64,000 nt of DNA from Mesorhizobium temperatum (GTDB lineage: Bacteria; Pseudomonadota; Alphaproteobacteria; Rhizobiales; Rhizobiaceae). Numbering within the stretch: position 1 is the first letter of the stretch; each line of letters begins with the position of its first letter. Positions 51,820 to 60,293 of this stretch are shown here, in pieces. Below the pieces are notes generated by a model. The model did not search any database and was not told the origin of the DNA. It saw only the letters and a list, made by a program, of their open reading frames with translations. The position numbers and the translations under genes are program-made. The stretch spans positions 1 through 64,000 of the forward strand of contig NZ_NPKJ01000053.1 of NCBI RefSeq assembly GCF_002284575.1, written 5' to 3'.

Positions 51820-52806
51820 ATGAAGAAGTTTCTAAATTCTGTGGACACGGTGCTGACCGAAAGCCTCGATGGCTTCGTTGCCGCCCATGCCGACATACTG
51901 GCGCTTGGCGACGAGCATAAATTCGTGCGCCGCAGGACACTCAAGCCCGGCAAGGTGGCGCTGATCTCCGGCGGCGGCTCTGGCCACGAACCGCTGCATG
52001 GCGGGCTGGTCGGGCATGGCATGCTGGATGCCGCCTGCCCCGGCCAGGTGTTCACCTCGCCGACGCCGGACCAGATGCTGGCGGCCGCGGAAGCGGTCAA
52101 CACCGGTGCCGGCTGCCTGTTCATCGTCAAGAACTACGAGGGCGATGTAATGAATTTCGAGATGGCCGCCGAAATGTCGGAGGGCGTGATGCAAGTGGTG
52201 ACCAATGACGACGTCGCGGTCGAGAACTCCTCCTACACCACTGGCCGGCGCGGCGTTGCCGGCACGCTGGTGGTCGAGAAGATCCTCGGTGCCGCGGCCG
52301 AGCAAGGCATGGCACTGAAGCCGTTGAAGGCGCTCGGCGAGCGCGTCAATGGCGCAACGCGCTCTATGGGCGTTGCGCTGACCAGTTGCACCGTACCGGC
52401 CGCCGGCAAGCCGACCTTCGATATCGGCGACGGCGAGATGGAATTCGGCGTCGGCATCCATGGCGAACCCGGCCGCCGCCGCGACGCGTTGAAGAGCGCC
52501 GACGCCATCGCCGAGGAGATCTGCGCGGCGATATCAGGCGATCTCGGTGACAGGGCAAAAGGCCCGGCGCTGCTTTTCGTCAACGGCTTTGGCGGCACGC
52601 CGCTGATGGAGCTCTACCTGATGTACAACAGTGCCCGGAAAATCTTCGAGAAAAACGGCGTGACGGTCACTCGCTCACTGGTCGGGTCCTATGTGACATC
52701 GCTCGACATGGCCGGCTGTTCGATCACGCTGACCATGCTCGACGACGAGACGATCGCATTGTGGGACGCGCCGGTACATACGGCTGCGCTACGCCGGGGG
52801 ATGTAG
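51820..52806 (+). CDS. dhaK: DhaK, dihydroxyacetone-binding subunit of PTS-type kinase
   Basis: The 328-residue subunit binds dihydroxyacetone covalently by a hemiaminal to His214 (FGVGIHGEPG). His56 (GGGSGHEPLHGG) and Asp109 (NYEGD), needed for catalysis, are present. Product is dihydroxyacetone phosphate, which enters glycolysis. Related DhaK-type kinases act on other short ketoses such as erythrulose, so the precise substrate is open. The GGGAGGAGAC ribosome site is good. It ends the operon. Confidence 0.95.
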   Translation: MKKFLNSVDTVLTESLDGFVAAHADILALGDEHKFVRRRTLKPGKVALISGGGSGHEPLHGGLVGHGMLDAACPGQVFTSPTPDQMLAAAEAVNTGAGCLFIVKNYEGDVMNFEMAAEMSEGVMQVVTNDDVAVENSSYTTGRRGVAGTLVVEKILGAAAEQGMALKPLKALGERVNGATRSMGVALTSCTVPAAGKPTFDIGDGEMEFGVGIHGEPGRRRDALKSADAIAEEICAAISGDLGDRAKGPALLFVNGFGGTPLMELYLMYNSARKIFEKNGVTVTRSLVGSYVTSLDMAGCSITLTMLDDETIALWDAPVHTAALRRGM

Positions 52807-52852
52807 CACGGCCAAGGCCGCGCTGCGGCTTACGACAAGAAGGGGCCGTCAA

Positions 52853-52887
52853 GCAAAGCCCGCTTCGGTCTGCGAAGCGGCCTTTGC
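52853..52887 (+). terminator. possible terminator of the ABC/Dha operon
   Basis: CCGCTTCG (52860-52867) and CGAAGCGG (52873-52880) form an 8-bp stem with GC-rich extension; the flanks AAAG and CTTT extend it, but the T-run is short. It lies 50 bp after the dhaK stop. Confidence 0.55.
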
Positions 52888-53032
52888 AAGGAAACCCAAA
52901 GACAGTCGGTGACAACACTGTCATGCGCTATGCCGAGCATTGTCAGGCCAGTGTGGTGGAGTTAGGCACAATGTTGCTTTTGCTTTACCTTTGGTAAGGT
53001 AAGAAAATCCGGCGGGTTTTTGGAGGCAGAAC

Positions 53033-53149
53033 ATGCGTTACAATTGGGATCGGGCGCCGACCGGTTTCGAACGTCACAGAAAGGCGCTGGCCGCCGCTTT
53101 GCTGATCGCCGGCGGTGTCGGCTTCATGCTCGCGGCGCTGCCGCTTTAG
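53033..53149 (+). CDS. 38-residue single-helix membrane peptide
   Basis: A short frame too small for most gene finders: an N-terminal polar part (MRYNWDRAPTGFERHRKA) and one hydrophobic helix (ALLIAGGVGFMLAAL). TTTTGGAGGCAGAAC upstream gives a strong ribosome site. An inverted repeat TTACCTT...AAGGTAA (52985-53002) lies upstream, about 31 bp before the start. Function unknown; it may be real because of its RBS and membrane-helix composition. Confidence 0.5.
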   Translation: MRYNWDRAPTGFERHRKALAAALLIAGGVGFMLAALPL

Positions 53150-53178
53150 AACCGCATTTGAGCGCAAGCAGGCGCTTT

Positions 53179-53976
53179 TCAACGCACCTGGCCGGTCACG
53201 GCGATAAAGCGGCGGTCCCGTCCTTCAAATCCCTGACTGAAGCGTTGCACGAGCACGGCAAGCACAGCCGGTTTGCCGTCCGGGGTGAATGCATAGGATT
53301 CCGACAGGCTGTAGGAAGTCGGACAATTCCTCGAGCCGGGTACGGCCTTGTCCTCATGCAGCAGTTTGAACGGCTTGCCATCCTGTCCCTGCAGCGTCAG
53401 GCGGAAACCGAGCCCCTTGCCGGTCGCGGCGCCTTGCTGCGTCTCGTCGAAGCTTGACGAGCAATCCGTCGTGTTGTCGGCCAGGATCTGGTCTAACTGG
53501 ATGCTAGAGATGCCAAGCTCGTCATAGCTCGGCGAAAGCGATTTCTGCGAAACCTGCTCGAGGCGCGCAATGTCTTGGTAAGCGACCATGTCGTCGGGAA
53601 AGGTGAACCTGTCCACAGCCGTCCGCTCGCCGCGCGGCGCGATGGCATATCGGGCGAGGATCGGCGCCGCCTGCGCGGCAGCCTGTGCCCTCGCCTGATC
53701 GACAGTGAGCGTCGCCTCCTCGGTTTCGTCGACGATGCGGATCGGCTTACCACCGACGAATTCATCGGTGCGTGTGTCGATGATGTCGATCTCCGACCAG
53801 CCCGAATCCGAAGCGCCGGCATCGAGCGTGCCGTATTGTTCGAAGGCGAAGTAGCTACCGTCCGGCGAAAAGCCGATAATGCGCCGTGCCGCCGCATCGC
53901 CGGCCTGAACGGCGGAAGCGACCACCAACAGCATCGCCGCCAAAACGGCAGATCCAACCTTGCACCGCAACTTCAT
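53179..53976 (-). CDS. DUF2259-type predicted secreted protein
   Basis: A 265-residue protein with a signal peptide (MKLRCKVGSAVLAAMLLVVASAVQAG shortened; cleavage after VQA) followed by the DUF2259 core (RRIIGFSPDGSYFAFEQYG and SGWSEIDIIDTRTDEFVGG). Secreted to the periplasm; function unknown. The start at 53976 is chosen for the signal peptide. It is divergent from prpE with a spacer holding 12-bp direct repeats. Confidence 0.82.
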   Translation of the reverse strand: MKLRCKVGSAVLAAMLLVVASAVQAGDAAARRIIGFSPDGSYFAFEQYGTLDAGASDSGWSEIDIIDTRTDEFVGGKPIRIVDETEEATLTVDQARAQAAAQAAPILARYAIAPRGERTAVDRFTFPDDMVAYQDIARLEQVSQKSLSPSYDELGISSIQLDQILADNTTDCSSSFDETQQGAATGKGLGFRLTLQGQDGKPFKLLHEDKAVPGSRNCPTSYSLSESYAFTPDGKPAVLAVLVQRFSQGFEGRDRRFIAVTGQVR

Positions 53977-53989
53977 TGCGACTTGCCCC

Positions 53990-54019
53990 CAATTATGACC
54001 CAGACTGCAATTATGACCC
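53990..54019. promoter_or_regulatory. direct repeat in the divergent DUF2259/prpE spacer
   Basis: CAATTATGACCC occurs at 53990-54001 and 54008-54019, an 18-bp period. Such phased direct repeats just upstream of a divergent pair often bind a transcription factor; no regulator is identified. Confidence 0.45.
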
Positions 54020-54140
54020 GAGACCATGGGGCCGGGCATTTGCGACCAAGGCGAGAACGCCAAACGACGAAATTGCACATGCTTGCAAAAACAGCATACG
54101 CTATTTCAAAGGCAGCAAACATTCCTGGGGAGTAAGCTGG

Positions 54141-56048
54141 ATGGCGTCACGCTACCACGAGGTCTATGACGGCTGGAAACGCGACCCGGAAAAATTCTGG
54201 GCGGATGCGGCCAAAGCCATCGACTGGTTCTCACCGTTCGACACGGTCTTCGATCCGAATGCCGGCGTCTATGGGCGCTGGTTTGGCGGCGCCTCCTGCA
54301 ACACCTGCTTCAACGCCGTCGACCGCCATGTGGCGGGTGGCCGCGCCGATCAGACCGCGCTGATCCATGACAGCGCGATTTCAGGCACGATCAGGAAATT
54401 CACCTATGCCGAACTGAAACGCGAGGTGATCGCGCTGACGTCGGTGCTGAAGAACCGCGGCGTCCAAAAAGGCGATCGAGTCATCATCTACATGCCGATG
54501 GTGCCGGAAGCGGCCTTCGCCATGCTTGCCTGCGCCCGGATCGGCGCCGTGCATTCGGTCGTTTTCGGCGGCTTTGCCTCGCACGAGCTCGCCACGCGCA
54601 TCGACGACGCCAGGCCGAAGCTGATCATTTCCGCCTCTTGCGGCCTGGAGCCCGGGCGCGTCGTTGCCTACAAGCCGCTGCTCGACACGGCGATCGAGAT
54701 GTCGCGGCACAAACCCGAGGCCTGCCTCATCCTGCAGCGCGACCAACTGCGCTGCGAGCTCAGGGAAAACCATGACATCGACTATGCCGACGCCGTCGCC
54801 CGCGAGCGGGCCGCGGGCGCCAATGTCGACTGCGTTCCGGTGCTCGCCACCGATCCGCTCTACATCATCTACACGTCCGGAACGACCGGCCAGCCCAAGG
54901 GCATCGTGCGCGACAATGGCGGCCACATGGTTGCGCTGAAATGGTCGATGGAGAACGAGTTCGGCGTCAAGCCGGGCGAGGTGTTCTGGGCGGCTTCCGA
55001 CGTCGGCTGGGTGGTCGGCCATTCCTACATCGTCTACGGCCCGCTGCTGCATGGCTGCACAACCGTCCTGTTCGAGGGCAAGCCGGTCGGCACGCCCGAC
55101 GCCGGCACCTACTGGCGGGTGATCGCCGAGCACGGAGTCGTCGCGCTGTTCACCGCGCCGACCGCCTTCCGCGCCATCAAGGGACAGGACCCCAAGGGCG
55201 AATTCGTTCCGAAATACGACCTGTCGAAGTTCCGCACGCTGTTCCTCGCCGGCGAGCGCGCCGATCCGGAAACCATCAAATGGGCGGAGCAGAAACTGAA
55301 CGTGCCGGTGATCGACCATTGGTGGCAGACCGAGACCGGCTCGCCGATGACGATCAACCCAGCCGGATTGGGCCTGCTGCCGGTGAAATATGGCTCGCCC
55401 GGCGTGCCGATGCCCGGCTACGACATTCGCGTGCTCGACGATGCCGGGCACGAAGTCCCGCGCGGCACGTTGGGCAATGTCGTCGTCAAGCTGCCGCTGC
55501 CGGCCGGCTGCCTGCCGACGCTGTGGAATGCCGATGACCGGTTTCGCCAAGCCTATCTCGACGAATTCCCCGGCTTCTACAAAACGGCGGATGCCGGCAT
55601 GATGGACGAGGACGGTTATTTGTTCGTCATGGCCCGGACCGACGACATCATCAATGTCGCCGGCCACCGGCTGTCGACCGGCGCCATGGAGGAGGTGCTG
55701 GCCGCGCATCCCGACGTCGCCGAATGCGCCGTCATCGGCATCGCCGATGCGATGAAGGGCCAGGTTCCGCTCGGCTTCGTGGTGCTGAATGCGGGTGTCG
55801 CGCGTGACAGCGGCGCCATCGAAACCGAGGTGGTCACCCTGGTGCGCGAGCGGATCGGCCCGGTCGCCGCCCTCAAGACGGTGGTGACGATCAAACGCCT
55901 GCCGAAGACGCGCTCCGGCAAGATCCTGCGCGGCACCATGCAGAAGATTGCCGACAAAGAGGAATGGACGATGCCGGCGACCATCGACGACCCGGCCATT
56001 CTCGACGAGATCACTGCGGCGCTCAAAGGGCGCGGCATCGGGTTTTAG
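54141..56048 (+). CDS. prpE: Propionate-CoA ligase (acyl-CoA synthetase)
   Basis: Activates propionate (and likely acetate) to the CoA thioester with ATP. The 635-residue protein has the AMP-binding signature YTSGTTGQPKGI, the acyl-adenylate contact WWQTETGSP and the C-terminal lysine PKTRSGKILRGTM that is acetylation-controlled in homologues. Opening MASRYHEVYDGWKRDPEKFW is typical of PrpE. GGGGAG precedes ATG 54141. Propionyl-CoA would feed the methylmalonyl or methylcitrate route, but neither is encoded in this window. Confidence 0.93.
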   Translation: MASRYHEVYDGWKRDPEKFWADAAKAIDWFSPFDTVFDPNAGVYGRWFGGASCNTCFNAVDRHVAGGRADQTALIHDSAISGTIRKFTYAELKREVIALTSVLKNRGVQKGDRVIIYMPMVPEAAFAMLACARIGAVHSVVFGGFASHELATRIDDARPKLIISASCGLEPGRVVAYKPLLDTAIEMSRHKPEACLILQRDQLRCELRENHDIDYADAVARERAAGANVDCVPVLATDPLYIIYTSGTTGQPKGIVRDNGGHMVALKWSMENEFGVKPGEVFWAASDVGWVVGHSYIVYGPLLHGCTTVLFEGKPVGTPDAGTYWRVIAEHGVVALFTAPTAFRAIKGQDPKGEFVPKYDLSKFRTLFLAGERADPETIKWAEQKLNVPVIDHWWQTETGSPMTINPAGLGLLPVKYGSPGVPMPGYDIRVLDDAGHEVPRGTLGNVVVKLPLPAGCLPTLWNADDRFRQAYLDEFPGFYKTADAGMMDEDGYLFVMARTDDIINVAGHRLSTGAMEEVLAAHPDVAECAVIGIADAMKGQVPLGFVVLNAGVARDSGAIETEVVTLVRERIGPVAALKTVVTIKRLPKTRSGKILRGTMQKIADKEEWTMPATIDDPAILDEITAALKGRGIGF

Positions 56049-56104
56049 TTGCTTTCGGAGCGCGGCAGGCGGATCGCGGCGTCGGACGAATTCACGAATT
56101 CATC

Positions 56105-56138
56105 TTGCACTGCAATCGTCTGTTGTGCAATGCAGCAA
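56105..56138. promoter_or_regulatory. TGC-rich palindromes ahead of the acyltransferase
   Basis: TTGCACTGCAA (56105-56115) is a palindrome, and TTGTGCAATGCAGCAA (56123-56138) is a near-palindrome. TGC/GCA-rich boxes of this kind bind PhaR in rhizobia, but the same shape is common and the target here would be unexpected, so this is a weak call. Confidence 0.3.
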
Positions 56139-56181
56139 TAGCCCTTAAACTTTGCGTGGGGGGCCATTCCGAAGGCACGGC

Positions 56182-57264
56182 ATGGCTCAGCAAAAAACCA
56201 CATTCGGCGGCATCGACATCCTGCGTTTTCTCGCCGCCGTCCTCGTGATGTTCTACCACTACGGCTTCTGGGTGTGGGCGTTCCCGGAGGGCGTTTCGGC
56301 GCGCGCGACGGGCGGCATCCCGCCGCATCCGGAAATAGGCGGGCTGGTCCAATTCGGATGGGTCGGCGTCCAGATATTCTTCGTCATCAGCGGCTTCGTC
56401 ATCGCCTTCAGCGCCGAGCATTCGACACCGCTGCGGTTTTTCGAGGCAAGGGTGAAACGATTGGCGCCGGCCGTCTGGATCTGCGCGCCAGTCACCGTGA
56501 TGGTGCTGCTTTTCGTCGATCTCAGTTGGCCGACGGACGCTGTCGCCAGGCTCATGCGCACCGCCTTGTTCGTTCCGTTCAACCCCTGGGTCGACAGCGT
56601 CTACTGGACGCTCGGCATCGAGATCGCCTTTTATGCCGTAGTCTGGATCCTGCTGCGGCTCGGCCGCTTCGATTTGATGGAAGCGGTGGCAGTTGCGCTC
56701 GGCGCGATCAGCACGCTTTTCTGGTGCCTGTATTATCCATTCGACTGGTCGGACCTTGCCGAGGCGCGCTGGCTCGACCTGCTCCTGGTGCATCACGGAT
56801 GTTTTTTCGCGACAGGTGTGCTGCTCTGGCTGATGCGTTTCAAGGCAGTGACGCCCGCCCGCCTTGTCTTCTGCGCCTTGTTCCTGGCCGGCGGCGTGCT
56901 GCAGATCATCAGTGCTGTCGACGTCCGCAGCATCAAGGTCGAAGCCGCGATGCCCTACGCGCCGCCGATCGTCCTGTTTCTCGCTGCCATGGCGCTGATG
57001 GCATGGTCGTTACGGCTCGACCTGTCCTGGCGCGGCTGGCGTCGGATCGGGCTGATGACCTACCCTCTCTATCTGATCCATAATGTCGTCGGCGCGGCTA
57101 TTCTCGGGGCCTTGATGCGCGCGGGAGTGCCATACCTGCTTTCGGTGGTCATCGTCGGCGCGACCATGATCGCCGCGAGCTGGCTGATTGCGATCGAGGC
57201 CGAACCGCGAATCCGGCTTCTGCTCGACCACACCATCTTCCGCTATCGTCTCAAGGCTGCGTAA
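56182..57264 (+). CDS. Acyltransferase-3 family membrane protein (polysaccharide acylation)
   Basis: A 360-residue protein with about ten membrane segments. The family motif GGIDILRFLAAVLVMFYHYGFWVWAF is present in outline, with the usual R at IDILRF and H at FYHYGF, and WVGVQIFFVISGFVIA. Such enzymes add acetyl or succinyl groups to exopolysaccharides (as ExoZ and ExoH do). Lying before exoP, it is probably part of the exopolysaccharide locus although it is on the opposite strand. The Met at 56182 begins the family sequence. Confidence 0.87.
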   Translation: MAQQKTTFGGIDILRFLAAVLVMFYHYGFWVWAFPEGVSARATGGIPPHPEIGGLVQFGWVGVQIFFVISGFVIAFSAEHSTPLRFFEARVKRLAPAVWICAPVTVMVLLFVDLSWPTDAVARLMRTALFVPFNPWVDSVYWTLGIEIAFYAVVWILLRLGRFDLMEAVAVALGAISTLFWCLYYPFDWSDLAEARWLDLLLVHHGCFFATGVLLWLMRFKAVTPARLVFCALFLAGGVLQIISAVDVRSIKVEAAMPYAPPIVLFLAAMALMAWSLRLDLSWRGWRRIGLMTYPLYLIHNVVGAAILGALMRAGVPYLLSVVIVGATMIAASWLIAIEAEPRIRLLLDHTIFRYRLKAA

Positions 57265-57644
57265 CCGCGCCGGCGTGTCACGCAGGTTCCTGGCTGCAAA
57301 GTCCTGCTGTGAACGTGCAGCGCGAAAATTGGTGCCCAGGCTTTTTGCGCGGCATGACGACGCGACTTCCCAAGCGGGAATTATTTTCTATCGTGGATCA
57401 TCTTCTGCAGTGGTGAGCCCTCTTTCCAACCGTGTCGACCCGGCGCGGTTCGGCGACCTCTCGGGTCAAGCGAGGAGATCGACCAGCACCAGAAGCGACA
57501 TTCCCGCCGACCATGTCAGCTTCATGCGCAAGGCTGCCGATCATGGTCTGTTCGAGGGCATTCATGCGCCAGCATCAGGCTCGGTATCGGTCTCGCCGCG
57601 CAGGACGACGGCGCTGTGCTCAACATTCGTTCTTGTATATCGCC
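57265..57644. other. spacer between the acyltransferase and exoP
   Basis: About 380 bp between the convergent acyltransferase and exoP genes. I find no convincing gene: the open frames here have no recognisable motif or good ribosome site. Confidence 0.5.
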
Positions 57645-60026
57645 TCAGGTGTTTGCCTTCGTCCGCGCTTCCGATTTTTCCAGATAGTAGCTCGAATATC
57701 TGTCGAAGAATTTTTCCGAGCCGCCGATCGATCCATACTTCGCCAGCTTCTTCAAATCGACTTTGTTCAAGACGACGCCGACGATCTTGTTGGCGATATA
57801 GGATTCCGAGCTCAGTATGGATTGCACCATCGCACGCGGCGTGCGCCCCCACTCGGTCACGAGCACGAAGCCGTCGGCAAGCGGGGCAAAGGCCTTGGCG
57901 TCGACCACCGGTCCGAGCGGCGGCAGGTCGACGATGATGTATTCGAAGGTTTCCTTGGCGTTGTCGATGAAACGCCGCATTCCGGCCGACGACAGAAGCT
58001 CGCTAGTGTGCGAGAAATGACCGCGCGGGACGGCCGGGACGATCGCCAGCTTCGTCTGCCGGTCGATCTTGCCGACGGACTGCCAGGTCTGCCCACTCAC
58101 CACCGCTTCCATAAGGCCTTGCTCGGCCTCCATGCCAAGGCTGCGGCTGAGGCCGGGGTTGCGCAGGTCGCCGTCCACCAGCAGGGTTTTCGACCCGTTG
58201 GCGGCAAGCAATCCGGCTAGGTTCGCCGCCACGGTCGACTTGCCCTCGCCGGGAAGGACCGAGACGACGCCAATGACCCGGCTGCCTTGCCCTTCCATCA
58301 CGACGTCGAAGGCAATCTTGGCGCTGCGGAGCGTTTCGGAAAACATCGATGCTGGAGCGTCGATGCTCACCCGCATGCGCGCGCGCCTTTCAGCGGTCGA
58401 CGGTGATTGAGCGGTTTTGACGTCCGCCTGACCGTCATCGCGCCTGTCGTCCTTGACGACCTTGCTGCCGATGATCGGCAGATAGCCGAGGAATTTGAGG
58501 CCGACGCGATCGCGAACGTCTTCGCCGGTCCTGAAGAACCGTTCCCTGAATTCATTCAGGCCGCCAACCCCGGCTCCCATCATCACGCCAAGAACAAGCG
58601 AAAGTCCCAGCACTATGGACATGCGCGGGGTTGCCGCGGACTTCGGCAGCGTCGCGTCGGAGATGACGCGGATCTTGCCGACCGGGAAGGATTGCTGCTG
58701 GGACGCTTCCTCGTAGCGGCCAAGGAACGTCTGATAGAGCGTCGACAGCGCGGTTGCCTTCTGCTCCAATTCGCGCAGCTTGACCTGCGACTGGTTGTCG
58801 ATGGAACTCTTGCCAGCCGCTAACGCGACATTTGCGCGGAGCGCCGTCTCGCGTGCGAGAGCGACTTCGTATTCGTTGCGGTAGCTTTCGGTCAATTGCT
58901 TCAGCTCGCCGAAAATCTGCGCCGAAATGTCGGCCTTTTCCTTGGCAAGTGCGACCGCCTGGGGATGCTCAGCCCCGAAATTGGCTTCGATATCCTGCTG
59001 CCGCTTGGCGACGGTGAGATAGCGGGTCTTGAGCGTTGAAATGACCGAGTTGCTCGGCTGGTCGGCGGATATGGCGGCGTCCCTGAATGCGTTGTCCGAA
59101 CCGCTTTCGACGATCGACTTGTATTGCTGGTAGCGGGCGCTGGCGCGGGCGGTATCGGCCTGCGCCTCAATGAGCTGGCCATTGAGGTCCGACAGTTGCT
59201 TGTCACTGATCAACTGGCCGTCATCGACGGCCAGCCCATGTTCGGCCCTGAACTTCTCGACGGCGAGCGCCGCTGTCTGGGAACTTTCGCGAAGCTCCGT
59301 CAGCCGGCCCTGCAGCCAGACCGCCGCCCGCTCGGTCGCATCGAAGCTCGCATCGAGTTGATCCGCGAGATAGGCGTCGGCATAGGCTTTGGTGACCGCG
59401 GTCGCAAGTGAGGGGTCCGTCGCCTGGTAGGCGATGGAGATCACATAGCTTCGACCAATGCGCTCGGCTTGCACCTCGTTTTGCAGTTTGAGGATAGCGT
59501 AGTCGCGGCGTGACGACGCAATCATCGCGTCACGCGTCGCCGGATCAAGCTGAGTAACGTCGGTAGTACCCACGGCGGGACTGGGACGGAAATACCGGAC
59601 CACGCCGCGCACAAAATCGGCAGCTTTCGACACGGCCGACGTCGGAGGGTCCATGAAAGCGTCGTTCTGATCGAGCTTCTGCTTGTCGACGACCACCGCC
59701 GCCAGCCTCGCCGAGTGGAGAATTTCAATCTGGCTGAGAATGGCGGAGTCGGTCTGCATGCTCACCGACGCCGCCGAGACCTCGTCAACGACCTTGTTCA
59801 AGCCTTCATCGATCAGCACGCGGCTCATTGCCATGTAGGTGGGAGGCGTGGTCTGCAAATAGAGCACGCCCAGAAAAAGTCCGATGGCGGCGCATGCCGC
59901 AACAACCTTTGCCTGCCTTGCTGCCATGCCGAGCAAGCGCTCGACATCGATAAAGTCTTCGGCGCTGACTGCGTCCGAACTCGGCAATGGCTTCCTCTTG
60001 TCGAGAGGAAAATTGGCATAATTCAT
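57645..60026 (-). CDS. exoP: ExoP, Wzz/BY-kinase exopolysaccharide polymerisation and export protein
   Basis: The 793-residue inner-membrane protein controls exopolysaccharide chain length and export. Its N-terminal Wzz domain with a first membrane helix (VVAACAAIGLFLGVLYL) precedes a large periplasmic coiled-coil region (about 180-480), a second membrane helix near 500, and a cytoplasmic tyrosine kinase domain with Walker A LPGEGKSTVAAN near 590 and DGDLRNPG. The C-terminus ends with a Tyr cluster (RYSSYYLEK) for autophosphorylation. It is first among exoP, N, O, M, A by position in the window and matches the S. meliloti gene order. Confidence 0.93.
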   Translation of the reverse strand: MNYANFPLDKRKPLPSSDAVSAEDFIDVERLLGMAARQAKVVAACAAIGLFLGVLYLQTTPPTYMAMSRVLIDEGLNKVVDEVSAASVSMQTDSAILSQIEILHSARLAAVVVDKQKLDQNDAFMDPPTSAVSKAADFVRGVVRYFRPSPAVGTTDVTQLDPATRDAMIASSRRDYAILKLQNEVQAERIGRSYVISIAYQATDPSLATAVTKAYADAYLADQLDASFDATERAAVWLQGRLTELRESSQTAALAVEKFRAEHGLAVDDGQLISDKQLSDLNGQLIEAQADTARASARYQQYKSIVESGSDNAFRDAAISADQPSNSVISTLKTRYLTVAKRQQDIEANFGAEHPQAVALAKEKADISAQIFGELKQLTESYRNEYEVALARETALRANVALAAGKSSIDNQSQVKLRELEQKATALSTLYQTFLGRYEEASQQQSFPVGKIRVISDATLPKSAATPRMSIVLGLSLVLGVMMGAGVGGLNEFRERFFRTGEDVRDRVGLKFLGYLPIIGSKVVKDDRRDDGQADVKTAQSPSTAERRARMRVSIDAPASMFSETLRSAKIAFDVVMEGQGSRVIGVVSVLPGEGKSTVAANLAGLLAANGSKTLLVDGDLRNPGLSRSLGMEAEQGLMEAVVSGQTWQSVGKIDRQTKLAIVPAVPRGHFSHTSELLSSAGMRRFIDNAKETFEYIIVDLPPLGPVVDAKAFAPLADGFVLVTEWGRTPRAMVQSILSSESYIANKIVGVVLNKVDLKKLAKYGSIGGSEKFFDRYSSYYLEKSEARTKANT

Positions 60027-60052
60027 CTTCAGTCCAATTCTAGTTTGTACCT

Positions 60053-60097
60053 AGAGCGGCGGTCTCTCAAGTCGAACTGTGCCGCCGCTCTGTTTTT
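60053..60097 (+). terminator. strong stem-loop with T-run upstream of exoP
   Basis: AGAGCGGCGG (60053-60062) pairs with CCGCCGCTCT (60082-60091), followed on the plus strand by GTTTTT. It would terminate rightward transcripts, yet exoP and exoN are both leftward. On the leftward strand it forms a 5' leader hairpin of exoP or an exoN 3' hairpin. The sequence right of it, to about 60170, resembles a common rhizobial repeat (ACATCGGATTTTCCCAAAAC and similar). Confidence 0.6.
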
Positions 60098-60293
60098 GTC
60101 GAACATCGGATTTTCCCAAAACCGGTCTCCACTTTGGGTCCGATGCTCAAGTTGCAGACGCTAGAGCAAAATCGAGAGCATCAGCATATATACGACGCAA
60201 GCTTCATGCCAGACACCGCGAGACCTGAGCAGCAAAACATATCGGCGTGTCTTGCGTCATCATCCATTTGCTAATGCTCCCAAATAATGGGCT

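Noticed and set aside
54381..55709. A 442-codon frame opposite prpE
   Set aside because: Entirely within the well-supported prpE gene and lacking any domain.
56105..56138. TGC-rich boxes as proven PhaR sites
   Set aside because: The match is loose and no PHB-related gene is adjacent; kept only as a weak regulatory call.
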